64,000 nucleotides of DNA from Pseudomonas asuensis (GTDB taxonomy: Bacteria > Pseudomonadota > Gammaproteobacteria > Pseudomonadales > Pseudomonadaceae), in the NCBI RefSeq assembly GCF_014646755.1, contig NZ_BMNW01000004.1, positions 460,646 to 524,645 on the forward strand, given 5' to 3'. A model generated the notes under the pieces. That model had not been told where the DNA came from and made no database searches. It saw nothing but the letters and a program-made list of their open reading frames with translations. The position numbers and the translations under genes are program-made. Shown here piece after piece: positions 10,407 through 18,860 of the stretch. Every line of letters begins with the position of its first letter. Position 1 is the stretch's first letter.

Positions 10407-12187
10407 TGGTACACTTCTCCTTGTGTGCTTTTCACGCGCAGCTCATGATAGGAATTGAGGCTGGCGTACAACGCGAAAAATTCATTGAGGACCGAGGCGA
10501 AGACAAACAGGTCGCCTTCACCCAGGAAGCCTTCCGGGTCCATGGTCAGCTCTGTGCTGATACCGCGAACGGGTAGTCCACGGTGGAGTCGGTCAACCGG
10601 CTTGTGGCTGATGCTTTTCAGGGCACCTAACTGGCGACGACTGATCTTTTCGGCGTGCTGATCGTAATAACGCGGCAGGTCATAGGTTTCGAGAATCACC
10701 TTGAGCGCTTCTACATCGGAGAGCGACAGGTAATTCAGCGACATATTGGAAATGAGCTTCCACAGGAAGTCGCGCGACAGTGGCGGCGCATAGCACGGTG
10801 TCGCGGTAGTGATATTGCGAAAGCTCAAGAACTCCGGTGTGTCTTCGCTAGGCAGGCAGATGTCGCCCAGCTTGAGCTGCAACGGTAGATTCTGGTTGGT
10901 GCAGACAAGCTCGATAGACAGCGTTTCGTGGCGCTCCTGGGCTACGGCATCACCGAAGCGGCTGCCTGACTCCTGAATGCCGAACGATAGATAAGTGTCG
11001 ACACCGTCATGCAGGATCGAGGTGCGTTGGCGCACGCTGTAGTGTGGGCGAACCTTGGGTACGTCGAAACTGGCATCGTGCTCAAATGATTCGAACGGTA
11101 CATAGTCTTCATAACCCATGCCGCCCGGTCGCCAGCCAGTTACACGTTCGACGGAATAAACGCCGCAGTGCTCGGTGTCGTATTCGGCAGGTAACAGCAG
11201 ATATTCGTCCTGCTTGCCATCCAGGCGGATCGGCAGGGCGTCATGGTTGAACAGGTTAACAATAGGCGTGCAATACAGGCGTACGTTATCGCGGGTGGGC
11301 CGCAGGCGCTGGCTGCCTACCTTACGCAGATCAAAGCGCAACTCCAGGCCGCGCGTCTTCTTGATGACGTCTTGAGGCAGCGCATTAACGATATTTAACC
11401 CATCAAGCTCGACAAACAGGAACTTGTCCTGAAAGGCAAAATATTCCTGTAGGAAGCGGTAACCCCGGAAAGTATTGTGCGGGTAAGGAATCAGCGCTTC
11501 TTCCTCGTCGACGCCTACCGCACGCAGGCGATCAGCGCCCAGCTTGAACTGGATCGGCGTATCGTCGAGAGCCTTGACCGGCTTGTTGTCGGCATCCAGT
11601 GGTATCAGCTGGACACCTTCCAGATGGCGCAGCAACGCCAGGTACAAGGTCTGGCTGATATAGCGCTCACCCGCCAGATGCAGGCGCAGGCGCTTGAGGC
11701 CGATATCACCCAGATGACCTTCGGCACTCAGGGTCAGGCGCAGGTTGAGCAGGGCGCCTTCGCCTTTGGTGGAGTATTCCAGTGCAGAAAGCTCCAGCGG
11801 CAGTACGTCTGTAGCAAAGCATGTCCGGAAACGGCAGCTTACGTCCTGTACCGGACGCGCTTCCACTGGCGTGTTGCGTGCGACGGTAATGGCTCCACCG
11901 GGACGCTTGAGCGGGTCGAACTGAAGCATGCTGAACGCCGGTAGCGGGCGCATGTAGTTCGGCCAGAGCAGGTGCATCAGGGAGTGAGTCAGCTCTGGCA
12001 GCTCGTCGTCGAGCTTCTGGCGCAGGCGTCCAGTCAGAAAGGCAAAACCTTCCATCAGACGCTCGACATCCGGATCCCGACCGCTCTGACCCAGGAACGG
12101 TGCCAGGGCCGGGCTGCGCTCAGAGAAGCGCTTGCCCAGCTGCCGCAGCGCGGACAGCTCGCTCTGGTAATAGTGGTTGAACGACAT
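10370..12187 (-). CDS. tssF: T6SS baseplate subunit TssF
   Basis: TssF (VasA family) is the large wedge protein of the T6SS baseplate. The N-terminus MSFNHYYQSELSALRQLG is strongly conserved in the family, as is the DPDVERLMEGFAFLTGRLRQK segment near residues 37-58 (part shown). The length of 605 residues is normal. It lies between tssE (9 bases upstream) and tssG (overlapping), the standard arrangement. Confidence 0.95.
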   Translation of the reverse strand: MSFNHYYQSELSALRQLGKRFSERSPALAPFLGQSGRDPDVERLMEGFAFLTGRLRQKLDDELPELTHSLMHLLWPNYMRPLPAFSMLQFDPLKRPGGAITVARNTPVEARPVQDVSCRFRTCFATDVLPLELSALEYSTKGEGALLNLRLTLSAEGHLGDIGLKRLRLHLAGERYISQTLYLALLRHLEGVQLIPLDADNKPVKALDDTPIQFKLGADRLRAVGVDEEEALIPYPHNTFRGYRFLQEYFAFQDKFLFVELDGLNIVNALPQDVIKKTRGLELRFDLRKVGSQRLRPTRDNVRLYCTPIVNLFNHDALPIRLDGKQDEYLLLPAEYDTEHCGVYSVERVTGWRPGGMGYEDYVPFESFEHDASFDVPKVRPHYSVRQRTSILHDGVDTYLSFGIQESGSRFGDAVAQERHETLSIELVCTNQNLPLQLKLGDICLPSEDTPEFLSFRNITTATPCYAPPLSRDFLWKLISNMSLNYLSLSDVEALKVILETYDLPRYYDQHAEKISRRQLGALKSISHKPVDRLHRGLPVRGISTELTMDPEGFLGEGDLFVFASVLNEFFALYASLNSYHELRVKSTQGEVYQWTPRMGQQPLL

Positions 12188-12196
12188 GTGCTTTCC

Positions 12197-12604
12197 TTAG
12201 CTGACCTTCACTTGTCCGCTGCCATCCAGACGTGCGGTAAAACTGACCTGCTTCTTGATCCCGTCCACGTCCAGCCAGCCTTCGAGAACAAAGCTCAGGG
12301 TCAGCGGATCATGGCTGCGGGGCAGGGATAACACTCGAACGCTAGAGAGGCGAGGCTCGTAGGCGTCGATAAAGCGTTCGATGGCGACACGCGCCTGATT
12401 CAGCGAATCATGCAGGGACAGGCGCATATCGTTTAGATCAGGCAACCCGTAATCGGGCTGCGTTTGCACGCTGCCCGCACGGGTGCTAAGCATTTTGGCC
12501 AGGTGAGAAGCAATCGATGCCGTAACGGCTTGCTCCCGGGTCAGGCGGGTACGCTGATCCGCTTCCCCGCAAAGACGTTCGAACAGGCTACCGTAGCTCA
12601 TCAC
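12197..12604 (-). CDS. tssE: T6SS baseplate protein TssE (gp25-like)
   Basis: TssE is the homologue of phage T4 gp25 and initiates sheath polymerisation at the baseplate. The 135-residue protein has the gp25 fold motifs: a conserved N-terminal helix with SLFERLCGE, the segment TQPDYGLPDLND around residues 47-58, and the EPRL motif (YEPRLSSVRV, about 83-92), which is the lysozyme-like fold signature. It lies 11 bases after tssC. Confidence 0.94.
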   Translation of the reverse strand: MMSYGSLFERLCGEADQRTRLTREQAVTASIASHLAKMLSTRAGSVQTQPDYGLPDLNDMRLSLHDSLNQARVAIERFIDAYEPRLSSVRVLSLPRSHDPLTLSFVLEGWLDVDGIKKQVSFTARLDGSGQVKVS

Positions 12605-12615
12605 CTAGCTCCTGC

Positions 12616-14091
12616 TTACTCTTTGTCCAGCTTGCCAACCAGGGACAGCGTGAAGTCTGCGCCCATGTACTTGAAGTGTGGACGAACGCTCAGGCCAACG
12701 CGGTACCAGCCCGGCTCGCCATCCACCTCGGTGACCTTGATGTTGGCAGCGCGCAGCGGACGACGACCACGAACTTCGGCACTGGGGTTTTCCTGGTCAG
12801 CGACGTACTGACGAATCCACTTGTTCAGCTCAAGCTCAAGGTCGGTACGCTCCTTGGTGCTACCGAGCTGCTCGCGCTGCAGGACCTTCAGGTAATGCGC
12901 CAGACGGCTGACGATGAACAGGTAAGGCAGTTGAGTGCCCAGCTTATAGTTCATCTCGGCATTCTTGCCTTCTTCGCTGTTACCAAAGGCTTTCGGCTTC
13001 TGCACGGAGTTGGCGGAGAAGAATGCGGCGTTGTCGCTTCCCTTACGCATGGTCAGCGCAATGAAGCCTTCCTCGGCCAGTTCGTACTCACGGCGATCAG
13101 AAACCAATACTTCGGTTGGGATCTTGGTTTCGATCTCACCCATGCTTTCGAAGTGGTGCAAGGGCAGGTCTTCTACCGCGCCACCGCTTTGCGGGCCGAT
13201 GATGTTCGGGCACCAACGGAACTTGGCAAAGCTGCTCGTCAAGCGGGTTGCAAAGGCATAGGCCGTATTACCCCACAGGTAATCTTCATGGCTGCTGGAA
13301 ACGTTTTCTTTATAGACGAAGCTTTTGACCGGGTTTTCTTCCGGATCATAAGGCGTACGCAGCAGGAAGCGAGGCAGGGTCAGGCCCACATAGCGGGAGT
13401 CTTCCTGCTCGCGGAAGCTCTGCCACTTGGTGAACTGAGGGCCTTCGAAGTGATCCTTCATATCCTTGAGGTCTGGCAGGCCGGTAAAGGCTTCCAGGCC
13501 AAAGAACTTAGGACCGGCTGCTGCAATGAAGGGCGCGTGAGCCATGGCTGCAACGCTAGCTACATGCTGCATGGTCTTTACATCAGGGGAGCTGGGGTCG
13601 AAGAAGTAGTTGGCGATGATTGCGCCGACCGGCTCACCACCAAACTGACCGTACTCAGCGGTATAGATATGCTTGTACAGACCGGATTGAACGATCTCCG
13701 GGGAGTCCTCGAAGTCTTCCAGCAGGTCCTGCTTGGATACGTTCAGGATTTCAATCTTGTTGTTCTCGCGGAAATCCGTACGATCCACGAGCATCTGCAG
13801 ACCACGCCAGGAGGACTCCATGGATTGGAATTCGGCATGGTGCAGGATCTCATCCATCTGGCGGCTGAGCTTGGCATCGATCTCGGCGATCATGCGATCG
13901 ACCAGCGCCTTCTTGACCGGCTCTTTCTCGTTCTGTGGCTTGAGCAGCTCTTCAATGAACGCTGATACGCCCCGCTTGGCAATGCCATAAGCTTCGTCAT
14001 CAGGTGTGAGCTTGGTTTCAGCGATGATACGGTCAAGAATGCCGGCTTCGCCTGTTACTTGAGCGGTTTCGAGAGCGGTATTGGTACTCAT
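12616..14091 (-). CDS. tssC: T6SS contractile sheath large subunit TssC
   Basis: TssC assembles with TssB into the contractile sheath around the Hcp tube. The start at MSTNTALETAQVTGEAG is preferred over an ATG nine codons upstream because AAGGAAGAG lies immediately before it. The 491-residue product has the EvpB/VipB signature, for example EFQSMESSWRGLQMLVDRT and the conserved C-terminal sheath domain. The N-terminal segment (about 15-30) corresponds to the ClpV-binding helix. A large frame on the opposite strand at 12676-13965 is a shadow of this gene. Confidence 0.96.
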   Translation of the reverse strand: MSTNTALETAQVTGEAGILDRIIAETKLTPDDEAYGIAKRGVSAFIEELLKPQNEKEPVKKALVDRMIAEIDAKLSRQMDEILHHAEFQSMESSWRGLQMLVDRTDFRENNKIEILNVSKQDLLEDFEDSPEIVQSGLYKHIYTAEYGQFGGEPVGAIIANYFFDPSSPDVKTMQHVASVAAMAHAPFIAAAGPKFFGLEAFTGLPDLKDMKDHFEGPQFTKWQSFREQEDSRYVGLTLPRFLLRTPYDPEENPVKSFVYKENVSSSHEDYLWGNTAYAFATRLTSSFAKFRWCPNIIGPQSGGAVEDLPLHHFESMGEIETKIPTEVLVSDRREYELAEEGFIALTMRKGSDNAAFFSANSVQKPKAFGNSEEGKNAEMNYKLGTQLPYLFIVSRLAHYLKVLQREQLGSTKERTDLELELNKWIRQYVADQENPSAEVRGRRPLRAANIKVTEVDGEPGWYRVGLSVRPHFKYMGADFTLSLVGKLDKE

Positions 14092-14114
14092 CTGAACTCT
14101 TCCTTGTCCTTGAT

Positions 14115-14621
14115 TCAAGCGTCTTGGTCGGCCTTGGCAGCCAAGCCGAGTTCGCCTAGTACACGTTCGCGGGAATCATCGTCAGCCAGCACACTTTCAA
14201 TAGCCTTGCGGAAGGCCGGGGCATTACCCAGCGGGCCTTTCAGCGCGACGAGAGCATCACGCAGCTCCATCAGCTTTTTCAGCTCTGGTACTTGATCGAC
14301 GATGTTGGCGGGGTTGAAGTCCTTCATCGTGTTGATGTTCAGGCTGACACCCAGCTCTTCGCCTTTGGCATCATCCTGCAGGCGGTTTGGCACGCTCAGG
14401 TTTAGCGTCAGCTCCTGCTTGCCCAAGACTTCGTCGAAATTATTTTTGTCGATGCTGATTGGCTTGCGATCTTCGACCTTGCGGTCATCTGCGCGCTGGG
14501 TAAAATCGCCCAGAACCATTAGCTTCAAAGGCAGTTCCTGTTCTTCCTGAACATTGCCAGTGGCGGGTTTGAAGGTGACGTTGATGCGTTCCTTTGGGGC
14601 TACCGAGCCTTCTTTGGCCAT
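14115..14621 (-). CDS. tssB: T6SS contractile sheath small subunit TssB
   Basis: TssB is the small sheath subunit (VipA/ImpB family). The start MAKEGSVAPKERINVTF is set by AAAGGAGAA directly upstream; the frame is open 13 codons further up, into tssA. The 168-residue product carries the conserved ELPLKLMVLGDFT motif near residue 30 and the RKPISIDKNNFDEV segment. It is separated from tssC by 23 bases and follows tssA closely. Confidence 0.95.
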   Translation of the reverse strand: MAKEGSVAPKERINVTFKPATGNVQEEQELPLKLMVLGDFTQRADDRKVEDRKPISIDKNNFDEVLGKQELTLNLSVPNRLQDDAKGEELGVSLNINTMKDFNPANIVDQVPELKKLMELRDALVALKGPLGNAPAFRKAIESVLADDDSRERVLGELGLAAKADQDA

Positions 14622-14656
14622 GGCATTTCTCCTTTCTGTGTGAGGGCCGTGCGGCC

Positions 14657-16228
14657 TCAATCAAGTACCACTTCGAGATCGATGTGGCACAACCTGCGGT
14701 AAAGCTCGTCCTTGTAGTCTCGTACTCCAGGGTTCTGAGGCAGCAGTTCGCAGCACTGGTAAAGCAGCTGCAAAACATCCAGGGCGAGTTCGGGTTCCCA
14801 CTCGGCCAGACCGCTGCGTTGCAGCGTCTCATCGAGCGTTTGTAACTGGGTCTTGGCCAGATCGTATTTCTTGGCCTGGAAGCAGAGGCGAGCCATGGTG
14901 AGCTGCCAGAAAAAGCGCTCACGGCCACCTTGGGCGGTAGTCATACCTTGCTTGAGCGTTTGAACCGCGTGCTTGAGTCCATCCTTTCGCAGGGTAGGCA
15001 ACAGGGCTTCCAGCGCTTCTTCCCAGGCAGGACGGTTATTACCTGTGCTTGGGGCTGCTTCGCGAGGCGCACTGGGTGCCTGAAGGTGTGGCATGACATG
15101 CGCACTGATCCAGGCACGGGTTTCAGCATCGGCGAAGGGCTGACCATCATGAAAGCGTAGCTCCACGATGCCGGATACACGGCTTAGGAACAGAGCAAAA
15201 GGCATTTCGATTTCTTTCAGCGCCGCCTCTGCGCCCTGAGCCTGAAGGCATTCCCATGCCAGCCGTTGCCCATCGAACCAGAACGGAGCACGCGCCAGGC
15301 TGGCCTCTACGTCGACCAGCAAGCTTGCATGCTGGCCTTGTTCGAAGCGCTCTTTATAAGAGGCGATCTTGTCGGCGGGCAGTCCACGAAGTGCAGTGAT
15401 CTGTTCGGCGTTGTGCTCAGGCACGCTGTCGATACCCAGCCAGAGCAAGGCACGATTCAGGCGCAGGGGGCGAATGTCGGTCGCTTTCTGTCGGGTCCAC
15501 CAGGTACAAAGCGTGCGGGCGCTGTCCTGTTGGGCGCGAAGAGCCTTATGCGCATCCTTGTCACTTTCAATCGGTCCAGCTGGCGTGTTGGATGAGGACG
15601 AAGATGACGAAAGAGAGGCTGTAACGGTGTCGGTACTGGTTATCGTATTGACCGGAGCCGCTGCCTGACCTGCACGCTTTACGTGTTCATCTATACGGCG
15701 ACACAGCGGCAATAATAGTGGCGCCTCTTCACCTAGGTGTGTTGACAGGCAGGTATCCAGTTCCTTGAGGTGCTCGACCAACTGCTGAAACAGCGGCAGC
15801 TGGTCAGGTGTTGGAGAGTATTGAGAAAGGGCCGGTTCCAGTCGTGTCAGCAGCCACCCTAGCGCGGCACTGCGTGTGCGCACTTTGCGTGGATGCAGAT
15901 CATCCCAGTGTTGGGTGCACAAGGCATGCAATAAGGCGATACCCGCCTGCAACCCAGTAAAACGCTCACGTTGATAGAGCGCCCAAGCCAGCCAAGCGGC
16001 TACACGCAGGTCTTTGGATAGGGTCCGCAGCAGCACTTCGCTGCCGTCACAGATCAGTTGCCAGTCGATCTGGCCGCTCTGATGAAGGGATGACGCTTTG
16101 GCTAGCTCAGCTTCGAGCTGTTCATACTCGCTGGAGTAACGGGCATCCTCACCGCCGAAGTTGCCCGCTTCGATGGGGTGTTCGGCCAATGCCAGGTAAT
16201 GCGTAGCGAGTGAACTGGAGAACGTCAT
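14657..16228 (-). CDS. tssA: T6SS protein TssA (ImpA family)
   Basis: TssA caps or primes the growing sheath-tube end. The product (523 residues from the ATG giving MTFSSSLATHYLAL) has the ImpA N-terminal domain region up to about residue 150, a serine-rich linker near 210-225, and a C-terminal helical domain with PQNPGVRDYKDELYRRLC close to the end. The start is chosen because AAGG lies seven bases upstream; an ATG seven codons further upstream is the alternative. It is the first gene of the T6SS operon; the region upstream holds several inverted repeats. Confidence 0.9.
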   Translation of the reverse strand: MTFSSSLATHYLALAEHPIEAGNFGGEDARYSSEYEQLEAELAKASSLHQSGQIDWQLICDGSEVLLRTLSKDLRVAAWLAWALYQRERFTGLQAGIALLHALCTQHWDDLHPRKVRTRSAALGWLLTRLEPALSQYSPTPDQLPLFQQLVEHLKELDTCLSTHLGEEAPLLLPLCRRIDEHVKRAGQAAAPVNTITSTDTVTASLSSSSSSSNTPAGPIESDKDAHKALRAQQDSARTLCTWWTRQKATDIRPLRLNRALLWLGIDSVPEHNAEQITALRGLPADKIASYKERFEQGQHASLLVDVEASLARAPFWFDGQRLAWECLQAQGAEAALKEIEMPFALFLSRVSGIVELRFHDGQPFADAETRAWISAHVMPHLQAPSAPREAAPSTGNNRPAWEEALEALLPTLRKDGLKHAVQTLKQGMTTAQGGRERFFWQLTMARLCFQAKKYDLAKTQLQTLDETLQRSGLAEWEPELALDVLQLLYQCCELLPQNPGVRDYKDELYRRLCHIDLEVVLD

Positions 16229-16584
16229 TCCATGACCTTGCCGAAGCATCCATTGCTCTAAGGAGGGCGATAGTGAATGGCCTTCCAGGCCTATCGTCTC
16301 CGCGAAATCCTGCGCAATTCATTGCGCAGCTCAATGTGCAGCAAGTTGCGCACATGAGTAATGGTGCGCATCCTAAAGAGCTGAGCCCTTTAGAACAAGG
16401 CAGTAAATGTGACGATTCGAACATTTAAGAGAATTGCCGCCTGAGCGGTATTTGTTACCGAGACGAACGGTTACCTGCTGCAACCGTTGCGTCTGGGGAA
16501 AGGCGTCTGCTACGAAGGGTGACGCGTTCCGCTTTAGGTTCTGTGCGAAAACTGCCCGAATACGATCACCTTTTCGCGTAAAAC
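16229..16584 (-). promoter_or_regulatory. Upstream region of the T6SS operon with repeated TGCGCA inverted repeats
   Basis: This 356-base stretch has no gene. TGCGCA occurs four times at 16311-16370. Two copies form a perfect palindrome, TGCGCAAT-TC-ATTGCGCA, at 16311-16328. A second inverted repeat pairs ATGTGC at 16334 with GCACAT at 16350. A third, GGCCTtccAGGCC, is near 16280. I searched the minus strand for the sigma-54 GG-N10-GC spacing and found none. The repeats could bind a regulator of tssA; this is inference. Confidence 0.4.
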
Positions 16585-16986
16585 CTAGCGGCGAGGAACC
16601 GAGCGAGTACGACCGCTGCCGTCGATAGCGACGAATACAAAGGCGGCTTCAGTTACTTTGCTCCATTCGTTGGAGAGCGGGTCGTCGCTCCAGACTTCAA
16701 CCATCATGCGGATCGAGCTACGGCCGATCTCCAGCGCTTGAGTATAGAAGGAGAGTTGTGCACCCACCGGAACGGGCACCAGAAACGCCATACGGTCAAT
16801 GGCGACTGTGGCAACACGGCCCTGGGCGATTCGACTGGCCATGGACGTGCCGGCCAGGTCCATTTGGGCGACGAGCCAGCCACCGAAAATATCGCCGAAC
16901 CCGTTCGTTTCACGTGGGAGTGCGGTGATCTGCATGGCGAGATCGCCTTGAGGTATCGGATCTTCTTGTTCGAGTTCTTCAATCAT
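16585..16986 (-). CDS. YciA-like acyl-CoA thioesterase (hotdog fold)
   Basis: This is a 133-residue single hotdog-domain acyl-CoA thioesterase, which would hydrolyse acyl-CoA to free acid and CoA in the cytoplasm. Visible family features are the motif NGFGDIFGGWLVAQMDLAG (about residues 28-46), where the helix and catalytic aspartate sit, and the strand AIDRMAFLVPVPVG. Length agrees with YciA (about 130 residues). It stands alone between the T6SS operon and the 17.5 kb transporter, with no sign of functional linkage. Confidence 0.88.
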   Translation of the reverse strand: MIEELEQEDPIPQGDLAMQITALPRETNGFGDIFGGWLVAQMDLAGTSMASRIAQGRVATVAIDRMAFLVPVPVGAQLSFYTQALEIGRSSIRMMVEVWSDDPLSNEWSKVTEAAFVFVAIDGSGRTRSVPRR

Positions 16987-17136
16987 GCGCTGGGCGCCCC
17001 TGGAGCCCTTTTCAATTTTTATGGCTGGGAGACCGTGTAAAGCAAGAATATGGCCAACCTGACCGGGCGTTTCGGATGTCGTTTGATTATGGGCAGTATA
17101 TAGACTGTGCCAGTCGGGTACGACAGGGTGTTGACA

Positions 17137-17230
17137 GTTTAAATAAATTCGTTAAACAGCTTGGGCGGCAGCATTTGAATTTGCTATCGTGCTGGTTTGC
17201 ACATGACAGACCCGACCGGGCCGTGTCATG
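17137..17230 (+). promoter_or_regulatory. Candidate promoter, operator and first hairpin of the 17.5 kb transporter leader
   Basis: An inverted repeat GTTTAA-N9-TTAAAC lies at 17137-17157, just after TTGACA at 17131. A plausible promoter pairs TTGGGC at 17161 with TATCGT at 17185 (18-base spacer), which would start RNA near 17197. Immediately after this comes a hairpin with perfect arms CATGACA (17202-17208) and TGTCATG (17224-17230) and an inner CCC/GGG pairing. The promoter call is weak; the inverted repeats are seen directly. Confidence 0.35.
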
Positions 17231-17292
17231 GCTACACAGGTGATGGTTTGCGTTTAACCGGTTCGGGCCAGGCTCGTAATGTTGTCCACAAG

Positions 17293-17409
17293 ATGACGGA
17301 ACGAACGTATCACGGCCCAGTGCTCACACGGCTTTTCATTTCCCTGGTTCTCGCTCTTATATTAATGTCTCGTCTCCGCCTCGTGCGGATTTACGGCCTC
17401 CCTGCTTAA
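17293..17409 (+). CDS. Candidate leader peptide rich in Leu, Ile and Val upstream of an MHS transporter
   Basis: This short frame (38 codons from the ATG at 17293; GTG at 17320 gives 30) ends with LTRLFISLVLALILMSRL followed by RLVRIYGLPA. In the last 28 residues 15 are Leu, Ile or Val. Leucine codons are mostly CTC, CTT and TTA, and isoleucine includes ATA, unlike the CTG-dominated neighbours; this is typical of attenuator leader peptides. A CTCCCT/AGGGAG stem (17398-17417) overlaps the stop codon, and a second stem (17437-17474) follows. No clear ribosome-binding site or U-run terminator is seen, so the attenuation reading is inference. Confidence 0.35.
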   Translation: MTERTYHGPVLTRLFISLVLALILMSRLRLVRIYGLPA

Positions 17410-17436
17410 CTAGGGAGACGTTCACCGGTGTAGCTC

Positions 17437-17474
17437 GAACCTGTGTGCGGGAAAACCCCTGCTTGTCCAGGTTC
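17437..17474 (+). promoter_or_regulatory. Second stem-loop of the transporter leader RNA
   Basis: Perfect 7-base arms GAACCTG (17437-17443) and CAGGTTC (17468-17474) enclose an inner GGG-AAAA-CCC hairpin. ACGTTC near 17419 and GAACGT near 17489 could close a larger multi-branched structure. No uridine run follows, so it is not a standard intrinsic terminator. Confidence 0.4.
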
Positions 17475-17522
17475 CACGGTCTAGCGCGAACGTGTGCATA
17501 TAATTCTAACGAGACTTGAGCC

Positions 17523-18833
17523 ATGAGACCGCAATCCCATTCCGCCTTGCCCGAATCACGCCCGTTAGGGCGCAGTGACTATAAGACCCTTTCCCTGTCC
17601 GCCTTAGGTGGCGCCCTCGAATTTTACGACTTCGTGATTTTCGTGTTTTTTGCCGCCGTAGTAAGCAAGCTGTTCTTCCCGGCTGAGATGCCTGAGTGGC
17701 TGCGTCAGATCCAGACCTTTGGCATTTTTGCCGCAGGCTATCTGGCCCGTCCGCTAGGGGGTGTCATCATGGCCCACTTTGGTGATCTGCTGGGCCGCAA
17801 AAAGATGTTTACGTTAAGCATCTTTATGATGGCGCTACCCACATTGTTTATGGGCCTGCTGCCTACTTATGCACAGATCGGTATTGCCGCACCCTTGCTG
17901 CTATTGTTTCTGCGCATCATCCAGGGAGCAGCCATCGGCGGTGAAGTGCCGGGTGCCTGGGTATTTGTGGCTGAACACGTGCCCAACCGCCATGTGGGTT
18001 ATGCCTGCGGTACGCTGACAGCCGGCCTGACCTTTGGCATTTTGCTCGGCTCGCTCATGGCAACGCTGATCAATACCGTGTTTACGCCAGTTGAAGTGCA
18101 TGATTATGCGTGGCGTTTTCCATTCCTGATTGGTGGTGTGTTCGGGTTGTTCTCGGTGTATTTGCGTCGTTGGTTGCATGAAACCCCGATATTCGCCGAG
18201 CTTCAGTTGCGCAAGTCGCTCGCCAGTGAGGTGCCGCTCAAGGCGGTTCTGCGCGATTACCGAGGCGCAATAGTCGTCTCGATGCTGCTGACCTGGATGC
18301 TGACCGCTGGCATTGTGGTCGTGATCCTTATGACACCGACGCTGCTTCAGACTCAATATGGGTTTGCCGCTGCTACAGCCCTTAAGGCTAACAGCCTTGC
18401 CATCCTCTTCTTGACTGGTGGCTGCATTGCTTCGGGTGCGTTGTCAGACCGTTTTGGCAGCGGGCGGGTTTTCCTCGTTGGTGGCGCGCTTCTAGGTATC
18501 GTCTCCTGGACCATGTATGCAACCCTTAAAACACACCCCGAATGGCTGTTTCCGCTGTATGCAATGGCGGGCCTGTCGGTCGGCGTCATTGGCAGCGTAC
18601 CGCGCGTGATGGTGCTTGCCTTTCCGGCAGAGGTGCGCTTCTCGGGGCTGTCCTTCTCTTATAACTTGGCCTACGCCATCTTTGGCGGACTGACGCCAAT
18701 GATTGTGACGTTGATGCTCAAGCAGCACCCGTTGGGCCCGGCATATTATGTAGTAGGCCTTGCTATCCTGGGCATGCTGGTCGGCGCCTGGCTTCTTAGT
18801 CAGGAGCGCCGTGTCGTACCCGTCACGGCCTGA
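17523..18833 (+). CDS. MHS-family (metabolite:H+ symporter) MFS transporter
   Basis: This 436-residue membrane protein has about 12 transmembrane segments and belongs to the metabolite:H+ symporter branch of the major facilitator superfamily. Family hallmarks are the N-terminal GGALEFYDFVIFVFFA segment, the loop motif GDLLGRKKMF after helix 2 (about residues 86-95), and the IIQGAAIGGEVPGAW motif in helix 4. The substrate is not predictable from sequence; relatives move proline/betaine, alpha-ketoglutarate or other organic acids. It has a long structured leader containing a branched-chain-rich ORF, which hints at a link with branched-chain amino acids or their keto acids. The ATG is preceded by a weak GAGACTTGAG. 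Confidence 0.88.
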   Translation: MRPQSHSALPESRPLGRSDYKTLSLSALGGALEFYDFVIFVFFAAVVSKLFFPAEMPEWLRQIQTFGIFAAGYLARPLGGVIMAHFGDLLGRKKMFTLSIFMMALPTLFMGLLPTYAQIGIAAPLLLLFLRIIQGAAIGGEVPGAWVFVAEHVPNRHVGYACGTLTAGLTFGILLGSLMATLINTVFTPVEVHDYAWRFPFLIGGVFGLFSVYLRRWLHETPIFAELQLRKSLASEVPLKAVLRDYRGAIVVSMLLTWMLTAGIVVVILMTPTLLQTQYGFAAATALKANSLAILFLTGGCIASGALSDRFGSGRVFLVGGALLGIVSWTMYATLKTHPEWLFPLYAMAGLSVGVIGSVPRVMVLAFPAEVRFSGLSFSYNLAYAIFGGLTPMIVTLMLKQHPLGPAYYVVGLAILGMLVGAWLLSQERRVVPVTA

Positions 18834-18860
18834 CTCTTCTGCTTGCGTCCGAATGCTGCC

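Noticed and set aside
12676..13965. 429-codon open frame on the plus strand
   Set aside because: It is antisense to tssC, which is strongly recognised; the translation has no family character.
16229..16590. A sigma-54 (-24/-12) promoter upstream of tssA
   Set aside because: I looked for GG-N10-GC on the minus strand because sfa is in the operon, and found no match.
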